Positions 24,470 through 35,180 of a stretch of DNA of 64,000 nt are shown here, piece after piece. Every line of letters starts with the position of its first letter. Positions within the stretch are counted from its first letter, which is position 1. The notes below the pieces were generated by a model. The model was not told the DNA's origin. It worked only from the letters and a program-made list of their open reading frames with translations, and did no database searches. This stretch comes from Sepiola atlantica. Lineage: Eukaryota > Mollusca > Cephalopoda > Sepiida > Sepiolidae. Position numbers and translations under genes: made by a program. Location of the stretch: the NCBI GenBank assembly GCA_963556195.1, contig OY744533.1:46213913-46277912 (forward strand), given 5' to 3'.

Positions 24470-24605
24470 CAAGCTCACTCTCCAGTTCTCACGCTTAAGC
24501 AGGTCAACTGTCTCCAAATTCCATTCTGTGTAGTCTTGTCCAATCACTTGCTTCCAAGTGTTCCTTGGTCGACCAACCTTCCTACGACTTCAGACATCCA
24601 TGCTT
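24470..24605 (-). pseudogene. LINE extreme C-terminal fragment
   Basis: The minus strand encodes KVGRPRNTWKQVIGQDYTEW, then NLETVDLLKRENW. This is the G-R-P-x-x-T-W ... D ... R-x-x-W ending typical of many non-LTR retrotransposon RT proteins. No upstream part is visible. Confidence 0.65.
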
Positions 24606-24659
24606 CTGTAGAGGTTTATCCAGAAGGATGAACGTTCCACGTTTACCAGTGTAATCGAT

Positions 24660-25660
24660 TCATCCTTAGGATAACCTATATACTGGTAACTCATTAGTAT
24701 TTAAAAAATGACCTTTTTGATGTTTATCTGATGAAACGTTTAAGAGAATTTGATCTTTATATTGATACAAGCAAAATAACTACTCACCATCGGACGACTA
24801 TTCATCCAGCTTTAAGTATTCTTTTGAAATGTATAACTCACATTACATATCTTTAATATAAATTTATTGTTGTTTTAAAAACTAATAGTTTTTATTTAAA
24901 TTACCTCCTTTGAAAATTAATGAATATAATATTTTAAGAAAAGTTTTGGTAATTTATCCTTTTTTTTTATTATATCACTTTAATTACTGTTCATATCGAC
25001 AAAACTATTGCATATATATAGAAAATAGGATAATAAAATTACAAATAAATAACACCAAACATTAATTTATTAATTTAAGAGCTATTTAAAAATAGTTATG
25101 CAAATTAGGCATACATATAGCTATGTTTGGGTCTTTGCTCTCAACAATATATACAGTATTTAAAAAGCCTATGATGTATTATTCTGGTGGTGATAAATGA
25201 AAAAAACCTTTCACGTTGATTCATTTCGATAGATATTTTGTGAGATTTCAAGTTTTTTAAAGTTGAATGAGATTATGGATTTTAAATATGAGATATATTA
25301 AGAGTCACAACAAATAAATACATACATAATTAAATGTCTAAAGAGCTTTAAAAGAATAGCTCTTACGTTTTAGCATAAAATAACAACCCCAAAATGGTTG
25401 ATATGCCATAAAAAAAATAAAATAAACTCAAACTGCGTCACAAGATCTAAAAATGATTGAAATTTTTAATTTGGTCAATTTTCATGGGATTTATCTGTCC
25501 CTTAAATTTATAGACTGCACTTTCATGAAACCTTCCCCATCTAATGAAATTTGTTGATGATCCAAAAGTGGAAACATGGTAGTAAGGCCCCATCTATGGG
25601 TTTAATAGAAACTTTTGTTTACAGACTCTGTTTACAAAATATACGCTTGAAAAACAAATT
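24660..25660. other. AT-rich spacer, no gene seen
   Basis: Low-GC DNA with A and T runs. No recognisable gene or repeat family. Confidence 0.35.
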
Positions 25661-25664
25661 AATC

Positions 25665-26308
25665 TGTAAACAGTGTTGCCAATTTAGCGGTTTTCCTGCT
25701 AGATCTGGAGATTTTGTTTGGAATCTAGCTAGAAATATTTGGATTTAGCGGCTAGTGTTTTTTTTTCTGTCAAATCTGGAAATTTCCTTTGCCACGCACA
25801 CAACCGCAATTTCAGATTTCAGTTGACCTACTTTCCATATTTATTTCCTTTCTAGTTATCATATGAGACCATTTCTTAAACTATCTTCCATACATGATAT
25901 ATGCAGAACAGTAGTAGTCGCACATTTCAATAAAAATTTCAATATTTTAAAATATCCCCTAGCTCCCCCAACTCCATAAACTCTAAGCCACCACGACTAA
26001 CGACTTATTATAAATCTTTTGTTAAACTTTATATTTTTCGATTAGTTAGACAGACAACTCGTTCATGAATTACGTCCCTTGTTTGTTTGGTTTTAACATT
26101 TAAATTAAATACAAATAACATTAATGTGACAAAATAACAGTTTAAATAACATTGAAATACAAAATATGCATAGAAAAGACAAAATATTATGCATATTAGT
26201 AATATTTTTATATAGGATACGAAAAGTTAAAATCTAGCGGTTTTCTGGAGATTTTTTGCTCTGATCTAGTGAGTTTAAAAAATCTCAGTTCTCAACACTA
26301 TTTACAAA
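25665..26308. mobile_element. possible TIR element
   Basis: TGTAAACAGTGTTG at the left and CAACACTATTTACA at the right are inverted (13 of 14). Just inside each end, TTTAGCGGTTTTCC ... TCTGGAGATTTT and CTAGCGGTTTTCTGGAGATT both occur in the same orientation. The mixed arrangement could be a MITE or two partial copies of one repeat. Confidence 0.35.
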
Positions 26309-27129
26309 CCAATATATACAAAGCATGCGCGATTTCAACATAAAATGACCCAATGATGGTTAACCTTCCGTAACACCAAACACTCAACCAACAAAGTCAA
26401 TATTAATATAACATGATTAGTGTATGCGGGATGTCTATTGTTATATTGCCTAATAATAAAAAATGTCAGCACTAACAGCCTCTGTCCCTTCTAATCTATA
26501 AAAAGAAAAGTTTCTTCAGACTTAAAAAATAGAAGACATATATCCAATCTGTTCCTAAGATAGCTGGAAAAATGGTTGGATCATTCTACCGCTCTAGAAA
26601 GGGCCTGACTTTTACAAACACGCACAAAAAAGGCATGTAAAAATTATTGTAAAAAAAAAATCAAAGAAAAATTGCAATTTGAAACCGTACAAATATATCA
26701 ATATATCTTCTACATAATAAAGTCAATCTGAATTCGATTTTTGTCATCGATACGTTCCTTCCCACATAAGTAATATTTCATTTTGAATAGCCATTTTATT
26801 TTGTTGAACGTTGGTCCATGTTGTTAAGAACCATAAAATGCAATTCAAGTTAATTCCTCCCAGAAAATAATTTATCCAATCAGATTTATTTTCGTATCGC
26901 CATCATTTCCTTTGAAGGGAGATAACTCTGTATTCGTCCATTACATACTTATTTTGCTTTGTCTGGAAGAGAAAAATAATAATATTTTGGAAATAAAAGG
27001 GACGTAACTCTGTATTTGTCGATTACATACTTACTTCCCTTTTCTTTGGAAAAAAGATAAATTTAAGAAAAAATGGCATAATTTAAAAAAAGAAAGGCAA
27101 AACAATTAAAAGTATTTGCATGATTTAAA

Positions 27130-27434
27130 TTATTCTGATTACTGTTCTCATCTTGGTTGTTATTCTCACAACGTTTCGACTGATATAACATCCAATCTTC
27201 TTCAGGTCTGTCTTGTCGAACTCGAGAGTCTTTATATCTAACTTGGGAATCTGTACGGAATTTTAAACAGAACCCTCCAAAGAGCTAGACTGTGCTCGTT
27301 CCGTCAGCCATGACTGAGTAGAAGCCGTAAATAATTCTTAATTATTTTCTTAGTATCGCCTGTACTAAGGATTGAACCTACAGTCATTTAGAACTGATTA
27401 TTACTTAGCACATTATCCATTGCACCACGGGTCC
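27130..27434 (-). repeat. tRNA-Arg-headed SINE
   Basis: The minus strand starts near 27434 with a tRNA-Arg-like head: A box TGGTGCAATGGATAA at 27413-27427, then GTTCTAAATGACTGTAGG and B box AGGTTCAATCC at 27369-27379. The body with CTTGTCGAACTCGAGAGTC (plus-strand reading) and the core GAAACGTTGTGAGAATAACA follows. This is the clearest tRNA head in the window; the family also appears at 421, 1010, 16062 and 27440. Confidence 0.75.
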
Positions 27435-27439
27435 ATGTA

Positions 27440-27600
27440 AAGATTCCAGAGTTCAACAAGATGCACCCGTAGAAGGTCGGAGGTTATCTCGGCCGAAACG
27501 TCGTGAGAATAACATTCAAGATGAGAACAGTAGTTCAAAATATCCAAATTATCAATCCTCATCTCAAAAATTCTGAAACATAAATTGCAGATAAATACAT
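27440..27600 (+). repeat. tRNA-Arg-type SINE body, inverted to its neighbour
   Basis: The body starts at AGATTCCAGAGTTCAACAAG. The core has GGTCG at 27475-27479, CGGCC at 27490-27494 and GAAAC at 27495-27499. It ends in AATAATCC-like sequence and is placed head to head with the full copy at 27130-27434. Confidence 0.6.
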
Positions 27601-27620
27601 TACCGGGCAACGCCGGGTTG
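27600..27620 (+). mobile_element. degenerate Helitron-like terminal hairpin
   Basis: ACCGGGCAACGCCGGGT is a GC-rich hairpin like those at 50021-50038 and 59357-59374. The expected CTAG has decayed to GCGA in ACAGCGAATA. Confidence 0.3.
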
Positions 27621-28018
27621 GTACAGCGAATAATAAATAGACATTTTTTATAGATAGACAATTTTTAAATCGGCATTTTGTTTTAAAAATCACTTTATAT
27701 TAAAGAGTCTGCTTTATGTGCTTTGATTTGTATTGCCCTAAAGCCAGTGTGGGTAGCACCTGCTCTGAAAATAGTCAATACAGTGAAATATTGTGAAACG
27801 TTTGTCTGACTAAAGAAAGAGCAATCTTTGGAATAAGTGTACATTGTTCGTTTAGGAAAATGGCGGCATAATTTACTGGCAGCAGTTAACTTCCACAGGC
27901 GTTAAGGAAAGAGAAAATAAATAAATGTTGGTGTGTTAATTATTTTACATTGCAGTGAACAGCAATTTAAAATCAGGTGAACACGTTTACATGTTTATTT
28001 TGGAAACGAAAGTCAAAA
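27621..28018. other. no gene seen
   Basis: No recognisable coding or repeat signal. Confidence 0.3.
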
Positions 28019-28020
28019 TA

Positions 28021-28023
<3 letters not shown>

Positions 28024-28075
<52 letters not shown>
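28024..28075. repeat. (TA)n microsatellite
   Basis: Uninterrupted TA dinucleotides. Confidence 0.95.
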
Positions 28076-28079
<4 letters not shown>

Positions 28080-28455
28080 AGAGGAAAATATTTTAATTGA
28101 TTAAATACAGAAGTTTCCAGTGTGTATCTTTGCTCAATATTCAGGAAATCTGAGAAAATGTTTTTGAGCTAATTTGGCTCTTTGTTTTGTAATGATCAAC
28201 AAGTAGCGAAAACAAGATTTCAATAAATAAAACGAATTTCTAGAAACAAAATTAGATTTCTTCAATAAATGGTAAAATGAAAAGAGGCTGAAAAATTAAA
28301 CCCTCAGCTGCTCCTGGTGAGAAAATAAGTTGAAACTTCCAGTATTTTCTTTTATTATTTGTCAGTATGACTAAAGGACCCTCCAATAGGCTCTCTGTTT
28401 TATTTTTACCCATAGGTCTTTTTTTTCTCTTCTTCCTACTTGTACTTACTCAATT

Positions 28456-28458
<3 letters not shown>

Positions 28459-28508
<50 letters not shown>
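28459..28508. repeat. (TA)n microsatellite
   Basis: TA dinucleotides running directly into the left arm of the palindrome at 28506. Confidence 0.95.
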
Positions 28509-28511
<3 letters not shown>

Positions 28512-29036
28512 TCAGGTTCAAATTATATTCCAATAACCATGTTTTTATTTTATTATTTTTATTTTTTCACATTTTTAAAAAACATAACATTTCTGTGAAA
28601 TATATTTTTTACGGTCCGTTTCATTTGTCTTGTGCCAAACAACATTTTTATGTTAATATCGTCTCTGCAACATTACAAAATCATCAGAAAAATTCACAAA
28701 GAGTAAAAAGTTCTTGGATTTAAGTGTCTTGAAAAAACCTACACTATACAGTGGTTCATTTTTGGGTTCATTTTTGGGTGAAAATGAACCACTGTATAGT
28801 GTAGGTTTTTTCAAGGCACTTTAATCCAATAACTTTTTACTCTTTGTGAATTTTTCTGATGATTTTTTAATGTTGCAGAGACGATATTAACATAAAAAAT
28901 GTTGTTTGGCACAAGACAAATGAAACGGACCGTAAAAAATATATCTCACAGAAATGTTGTTTTTTGGAAATGTGAAAAAATAAAAATAATAAAATAAAAA
29001 CATGGTTATTGGAATATAATATAAACCTGACTTATA
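28506..29036. mobile_element. 531-bp near-perfect palindrome (foldback element)
   Basis: Two arms of about 257 bp are inverse copies around a ~16-nt loop near 28763-28778. The outer ends are TATAAGTCAGG and CCTGACTTATA. The inner ends are CACTATACAGTGGTTCATTT and AAAATGAACCACTGTATAGT. Arms differ by only a few substitutions and small indels, and no protein is encoded. A foldback MITE inserted at a TA-rich site is the likeliest origin; transcripts would fold into one very long hairpin. Confidence 0.9.
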
Positions 29037-29144
29037 TTTGCTCTGTTGTCACTAATTGACTATCATCGAGCTGAATTTTTTAACGAGACTGCAAAGTAAA
29101 AGGGCACTGATAGTATATGTTAATACATATATTGTCATTAATAA

Positions 29145-29145
<1 letters not shown>

Positions 29146-29194
<49 letters not shown>
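29146..29194. repeat. (TA)n microsatellite
   Basis: Uninterrupted TA dinucleotides. Confidence 0.95.
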
Positions 29195-29200
<6 letters not shown>

Positions 29201-29687
29201 ACAGATCAGAGTTATATCATATTGTGATTTAATGTAAATTTCAAAGCAAAAGAACTCTTACACATGTTTCTGGAGAAAAATTCAGAGCATACTTTAACAA
29301 ACTCCAAGTTATCATATGAACTTCCCCCGCCCTTAGAGACAATTGCCAAATTAAAAACACACAACATCTAGGTAAAAATCCATGTGAAAAAGCCTTCAGA
29401 TAAATATCAGAAACGTCAATGGCGATATAAAGGTGATACAAGCAAAAATTTGATTCTCAAAAGAAAAATCATACGTCAAATGTCCAGAAAAATCTCGGAT
29501 GCATATCAAAAAAGCTTCTTGAATAAGCTCTTCAGAAATTAAGGCAAACTCAGTCAAAATAATTAAGAAATTACCAAAAGAAACCCTTACATAGGTTCTG
29601 TAAAGCCGAAAATCCTTTCTATATCGATAGACTTTTTATAAATATCTATCTTAACTATAGGAATGAATGATTTTGTTATATTATCAA

Positions 29688-29688
<1 letters not shown>
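29195..29688. other. no gene seen
   Basis: AT-rich, without recognisable features. Confidence 0.3.

Positions 29689-29689
<1 letters not shown>

Positions 29690-29734
<45 letters not shown>
29690..29734. repeat. (CA)n(TA)n microsatellite
   Basis: About 9 CA units followed by about 14 TA units. Confidence 0.95.
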
Positions 29735-29737
<3 letters not shown>

Positions 29738-29933
29738 CTTCATTTGCCCACAATATTCAGTAAATTTGTTTTCCATCATTTTAGAATATTATATAAATTT
29801 AAGCTTGTCTTTTTGTTACATTCTTTGATTAGTTTATTTAAAATTCTCTTTCTCTTGTCTCAAGGCTAGTTCTATTTCCCTTTAATTGCTTCAGTTTTAT
29901 TTTTGTTCATAAAGTTACTTTTTTTCTTTATTT

Positions 29934-30530
29934 TTGCAGAAATACCTAATCACTCAATGTGGTTATTTTTTTAAAAAGAAACATTACGAACATTCTGATG
30001 AGGTTAGTGATGAAAAGCCACAAGCTTCTATACAATTCATCTGCATTCATAGTTCAACTACGGTCAGAAAGTCGATCTGCCTGTTCGAAGAGGCAATGAA
30101 TATTGTATTTACGTGTCGACACTTGATTGGACAAAATCTACAATCAGCAGTTTCGTTCAGCCAATCAGAGGATTCCAGCACACACTATAAAAATGTAAAC
30201 ACGCAGCTTGCTTTCTCTTTCTACCTTTTTTTCAGAGGAACTCACGTGCGTACAATACACTCTTGCTAGGCTCTCTGGGTCGAACGGCCCTCGACAAACA
30301 GCACACGTAACAAGAGACTTGCACGGACTTCTAAAGACATTTTCCTGTTTATTGCATTTACACTCTTTCACTAAATACACTCTGCTAAACGACCGTACAT
30401 ACACATAAGTTCATGCATACACTCTCTCAGTAAGAAAAAGCACACTAATATAAACACACATATCCTCATAGCTATTCTTATTTATACACACGTAAACAAT
30501 TTATATACCATCCACTATGACTATGCAATC
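29934..30530 (+). other. unassigned segment upstream of endonuclease-like fragment
   Basis: Open for 111 codons at 29934-30269 without a recognisable domain. A CTATAAAAAT stretch at 30187 followed by a T-rich ACTCACGTGCG segment could be promoter-like. CACTCTCTCAGTAAGAAAA and the following AC-rich tract resemble 58755-58790, suggesting both are pieces of one repeat family. Confidence 0.25.
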
Positions 30531-30534
30531 CCTA

Positions 30535-30887
30535 CAGCTACATATCTAGAAAATGGATCTGTTAAACCTGACATCGTAATATGGGACAAAAGGGAGAAAG
30601 TAGCACCCCTAGTTGAAATCAGTGTCCCTAATGATGCAGGATTGAACAGAGCAGAAAGGGAAAAGATTACGAAATACCAACATCTTATGTACGACATGAA
30701 AAGAAACTGGAATCTCAGGAAAATCTCCATCATACCAGTAATTATAGGAGCAACAGGACTAATTAAAAAGAATTTCAAGAGCTATCTGGCGAGTATACCC
30801 GGTGAACCGAGTGCAAGAGAAATACAAACAACTGCACTTAAAGGGACGGTTAGAATCTTAAAACGATCTCTAGGCGGGAGTGTCTGA
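30535..30887 (+). pseudogene. possible LINE restriction-like endonuclease domain, C-terminal fragment
   Basis: The translation runs VKPDIVIWDKREKVAPLVEI, then SVPNDAGLNRAEREKITKYQ and WNLRKISIIPVIIGATGLIK, ending with a TALKGTVRILKRSL block. The pattern P-D-x-V-x-W-D-(x)n-V-E-I-x-x-P, then E-K-I-x-K-Y-Q, V-I-P-V-I-I-G-A-x-G and a T-A-x-x-G-T-x-R-I-L-K ending, is what I associate with the C-terminal, PD-(D/E)XK-like endonuclease region of some non-LTR retrotransposon proteins. No RT is found upstream, so this would be a 5'-truncated copy; an AATAAAAATAAAA tail follows at about 31150. The assignment rests on memory of the family's appearance. Confidence 0.5.
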
Positions 30888-31149
30888 AATAGTCGGTGAA
30901 TGTCTGGCATCTGGTAGGATGCCCCATCTCCAGCAAAAACAGAAAGATAAGAAAAATAAAAAAATAAGTGCTAGCCGTAATGAACATGTTTGCTTAATTT
31001 CTTTCTTAACGTACAAGACGACAGCCGAAACATGTGTACTCAATTTCTCCTTACATACAAAACAGCAACTTTCTTTCACCAGAACGTTCTCGGACTCTTT
31101 GAACTCTCATTCTTTACAAACACGTTATATTGCATTGTCTTAAGCTTTT

Positions 31150-31715
31150 AATAAAAATAAAAATATTTTGTATGGATAGATCTTGTCATACCTTCTTTTG
31201 ATAATGTCCTATTCTCTTCACGTCTTTATGATGGAAATTATTTCTCAATGGGCTTTACATGGACCAGTCAACCAAACTGTCCTATTCCATTGTTTGTCGT
31301 CTGTGTCAAATGACTTTCAAATGCATCAATGAGTTTAGAATGTTTTTTTGGGGGGTGAATGAAAACTCCCTGTTGAAGTATTATAAACGAACAGCCTGAA
31401 TTCTATTTAGAACTACTGAAAGATTTGACAAAGAAATATTAATTTTTCCTTAAAGCAGTTATTCAAAAATATATACTATGATATTTACCGCGTGAAATAA
31501 AGACCTGGCCAGAGATAGGTTAGTTTGGAAAAGCCAGAATTACTTTCGATTTGACAATTAAAAGGCTTCAAAGTTATTTTGTGATTTCGAAGGGTCATGG
31601 TGATAAATATGTCAGCCATTTGTTAATCAATCAATAATAGATGGCTTTTACTATATCGGAAAACTTAAAAATTCAAAAGTATATTTAAAAGTTTTTAAAT
31701 TGAAAATAAGAAACT
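31150..31715. other. no gene; small LINE-tail scrap near 31500-31540
   Basis: GACCTGGCCAGAGATAGGTT, then AGTTTGGAAA near 31503, repeats the terminal block of the LINE at 31720-32060. Nothing else is recognisable. Confidence 0.4.
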
Positions 31716-31719
31716 AATG

Positions 31720-32060
31720 ACAAGCTTAGATCTGATGACCTCAGAGGAAGATTGAATCTGGAGAGTATAGAGAGATGTATGCAGAACATGATACTTCGTT
31801 GGTTTAGTCACATTAAAAGAATAGATGAGAGTTCTTGCGTTAGTAGATGTAGAACAGTTGAGATAGCAGGGTCAGTTGGCAGAGGAAGATGAAGGAAAAC
31901 ATGAGAGGAAGTAGTAAGGATGGATTCGAGAGAAAGAGGGATAAATAAAAACATGGCCAGAGATAGGTTAGTTTGGAAGTCAATTTCTAAAAGCCATCTA
32001 ACACATGCCAGTATGTAAAATAGACATGTGAAACTGATGATGATGATGATGATGATGAAC
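31720..32060 (+). pseudogene. LINE 3' end with (ATG)n tail
   Basis: Encodes broken GRGR-RKT-EEVVRMDSRERG and ARDRLVWKS peptides, the ending of the second LINE type. The DNA ends GCCAGTATGTAAAATAGACA and then (GAT)n, the 3' microsatellite tail that appears as (CAT)n in minus-strand copies. Confidence 0.65.
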
Positions 32061-32069
32061 TTCGATAAA

Positions 32070-33230
32070 AATAAAATGAGAAAGATATGGTATACAATTT
32101 GTTTTTTTTTGTGTGCAGAAGTTCGTTCCTTGAGACATTTAATTTATTTCTAAGGGTTCTAAAAGGGTAAAAATAACACTGCTTTAGACATATCGACTCC
32201 AGTGCAAAGTTTTACTTTCACAGCAAACTGAATCTTCCTGCTGAAAATTGAAAAAGTAATACAAAAAGATCATTATACTTAAAAAAAATTGATGCTTAGT
32301 CGATATTGTTTTTCTTCTGAAGAATAAATAAAATCAGTAATAACAAATTTTTAGAGGGGGGTTACGCCCACAAAAATGTTTAGTAGTAGCTAGAACAATT
32401 TAATAAATGGCAAAATATGTTTCAAAGTTATTGTATAAATAGACATCCGTCGATCAACAGAGAGGATGGCAAACAGCCAGATGGTCTGACAATGTTTCCC
32501 TTTTCAAATTGCTAATATGGGATACAACTTGTGTCGACACTTTTGTGCCCTTGTCAATAATGGAATCAGCGACAAACTCTGGACATGTAGCAACGCCAGC
32601 AAAGGACGGCAAGTGATCAAAATATGCCGGTCTTTTCGACACATTTGCATCCCAACCGATCACCATGGAGACAAATGGAGTGATTGGCCTCCGCTATGCA
32701 GGACCATCATGAATTAACATGGCTCTATGAGAACCTCTCGATTACCATTATTCGAGGAAATAACTTGAGTCTATTCTCGGCATGCCAAGCCAGCAGGACA
32801 TCTAATGAATCTTCCTGATGTTCCGAATATAGGCATTTTAAAATTACGGGTTGAAAAAGAATTTCATGAAATTTTTAATTTAAATCTAATATTCATATCT
32901 GGTCAAATGTTGAATTATGCATTTATTAATGAATCTGTATTTCCCTTAATGTTTGAAAGATATTTTAAGAATATAAATTTTATTCATTTCTTAAACTTCA
33001 AAAATATTTTTATTAGATTCAATTCTTAAAAGAAACAAAGTGTAAAACTAAAAAACGCAACTTTGAACCTTTCTTTCAAATTTCGAAAGAATTCTCTTAA
33101 AAACTTGTAAGCAATTTTGAGTTTTATTTTTTTTAATTTCTCAAGCCAAATTAAATAGCAAACGTTCCTTTAACAAGCTATGTCTTTAAAATCTAAATTA
33201 TCATTCGTTACTATTCTTATTGCAATCTTT
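32070..33230. other. no gene recognised
   Basis: Mostly AT-rich. A 70-codon minus-strand frame at 32454-32666 ends in LSDHLAV, which faintly recalls an endonuclease S-D-H motif but has no other support. Confidence 0.3.
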
Positions 33231-33237
33231 TTTTCTG

Positions 33238-33365
33238 GCAATAATTGTGCCTCTATTTACTTCCCTCCTCACTAGAGTAAAATTAGACACAAGGTCTGTT
33301 TTTAATGTGGGGCATATCAAGCTCCCCCAAAATGAGGCACTCTAGATGGGACAAAAATATAAATT
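33238..33365 (-). repeat. U2-headed SINE family b, 3' part
   Basis: TTACTTCCCTCCTCACTAGA, GACACAAGGTCTGTTTTTAA and TGTGGGGCATATCAAGCTCC parallel 14197-14290 and the reverse of 300-392. The U2-like head is absent. Confidence 0.55.
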
Positions 33366-33548
33366 AGTTTGAATTTGACCCTAAATACGGTAAGTACACG
33401 GTCTGACGAGCACATGAAACTATGGTAACAGTATATTAAAGCCAGATAATCTTTTTAAGTAATAATTAGAGACACTGAAGTAGGAGCTCCTTCTTTCGAA
33501 ATGACAAATGGGACTTGTCCGACCGATAATAATTTTAACATTGCTCCC

Positions 33549-34010
33549 TGTCGAGCTTCGTTATGTAAAACTTGTGATATTCTAATAACATAAAGAATAT
33601 CAATCTAATGTAACTAAAAGAATCTATCCGGTCCTAAATCATTCGGGGGAAGATTTGTCGTATAGGTCACAAAATTTAGTTTACTTATTATCGTGTAAAA
33701 ATTGTAATTTACAATATGTAGGCGAAACAGTGCTTCCTTTAAATAGACGGATGAATTTACATAGAACTAGTAATAAAGGCTGTGTCCATGTTATAAACCA
33801 CTTTAAAGAAAAACCTGTAGAAAATCGTCTTTTTCAATACAGATTATTGAAAAATTTAAAGATAATGGATATGATAGTTTTGGTAAGGTAGATAATAATA
33901 CACTTAAAATGCGTCTAAATAAAGAAGATTAAATAATTAAGAAAATGCGAGTAATTTATCCATATGGTCTAAATGTAAAAGTAAAAAAAGATAATTTACA
34001 AGACGAATTA
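33549..34010 (+). pseudogene. Naiad-type Penelope-like element: zinc finger and GIY-YIG endonuclease
   Basis: Relic coding region at the 5' side of a Penelope-like retroelement. A C-x4-C-x2-C cluster (PCRASLCKTC, codons at 33549-33575) lies ahead of a GIY-YIG nuclease: LVYLLSCKNCNLQYVGET from about 33676 supplies the two halves of the signature, and RRMNLHR supplies the catalytic Arg context. After 33891 the protein continues in another frame as IEKFKDNG and KKMRVIYPYGLN. In canonical Penelope elements GIY-YIG follows the RT; here it precedes it, the permuted order described for the Naiad/Chlamys clade. At least two frameshifts make it non-functional. Confidence 0.75.
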
Positions 34011-34014
34011 GAAA

Positions 34015-35180
34015 ATGTTACGGCGATTATATCCAGCTTTGCCTCGCTATGGTACTAAAGATAGAACACATGTAAATAGAAACAATAGAGAATCTGCCGT
34101 TTCATGCGAGGAATATTTAAAAAAAACTAAAGAAATGATCATGACTAATATTTGCGAGTCTTTTAATTACATTAGAAAACTTCTTAATAAAACAAAGAAA
34201 AAGGTATTAAAAGGCATAGCATCTAAAATATTATTAAACCCGGATATGATATATAGGAAAGAAGAACTTCCTCAATGGTATAAGTATATCATGGATATTA
34301 TCGATACAAAATTATACAAGCCACCTGTTGAGGGTATAAAAAATAAACTTCGAAATGTTTGTGTAGTCCTGTATGAAAATAAAGGATTTGATGATATAAA
34401 TCTGCCTAAAATATTTAATAATCTAGAAATCATTCAGTCACTGCCCAATGAACTTAAAAAAGAGGAACAGAAACCAATAGTAACATATAAACTAGGGCAA
34501 ACTATACGGAATAAGGTTTTTAACTATAAAGAAACTGTAGAGAATTTAAATATTACTGATAATGATGAAATGTATATACCATCATGTGAATGTGAATCCT
34601 CTCCTTTATTTAATACTGACATAGGGCATATAATTACTGGTAATCTAGCGATAGTTAAAAATTCTAAATTAAGAAAACTCCTAAGTAAAGGCCCAAACTA
34701 TAGAGAACCTAAATGTTTAAATTATACAGAATGTGTTAAGGAAATTAATAAAGCGTTAGATAATTTCACTGCATCCATGGCAAAAAAGCATAAACTATTA
34801 CACTCTACATTTGACGCATGGAAAAATAATGTACTTAGATTCGTAAATAAAAAAGTAGAACACTTAAAAGAATTTAAACACCCTAAAAAAACGAATCCCT
34901 TCCTTAGAAATCCACAAATAACTACGGAGCTTGAAATGCTTCAAAATAGGTTTGTAATAGTTCCTATTGATAAGGCGACAAATAATGTAGCTTTTATCTG
35001 TAAAAAATATTATATACAACGCTTATTGCTAGAAGTAGGAATAATAGGTGAAGCTTCAGATACTTATAAATTAAGTAATAGTAAAGGCGATAATATTATT
35101 ATAAACAATACTGTTATTTGTGAAAAATTAGGATTAAAATTAGAAGAAAAGTACAAAAAATTCCATGTATGTATTGGATA
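34015..35180 (+). pseudogene. Naiad-type Penelope-like element: linker and RT N-terminal region
   Basis: A 412-codon frame beginning around LYPALPRYGTKDR, preceded by a frameshift from the GIY-YIG part, so its first Met is not a real start. It is Lys/Asn/Ile-rich and contains a C-x-C cluster (PSCECESSPLF) and RFVIVPIDKATNNVAFICKK, the P-x-D-K-A-x-N-N segment that opens the Penelope-type RT region. Near 35165-35176 the protein changes frame: YWIPKMHKTPVGTRF is read two nucleotides on. The rest of the 412-codon frame to 35253 is out-of-frame continuation. The length matches the long inter-domain region of permuted PLEs. Confidence 0.75.

Noticed and set aside
24722..24745. CTGATGAAACG as a hammerhead core
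   Set aside because: The two boxes overlap with no room for stem II.
32454..32666. 70-codon minus-strand frame ending LSDHLAV as a LINE endonuclease
   Set aside because: The S-D-H ending alone is too little; the other endonuclease motifs (GDFN, Y-R-P) are missing.
33403..33420. CTGACGA followed by GAAAC just upstream of the Naiad element, as a possible hammerhead
   Set aside because: Only 6 nt lie between the boxes, so no stem II forms, and no complementary stem I strands were found. Relatives of the element would be needed to revive it.
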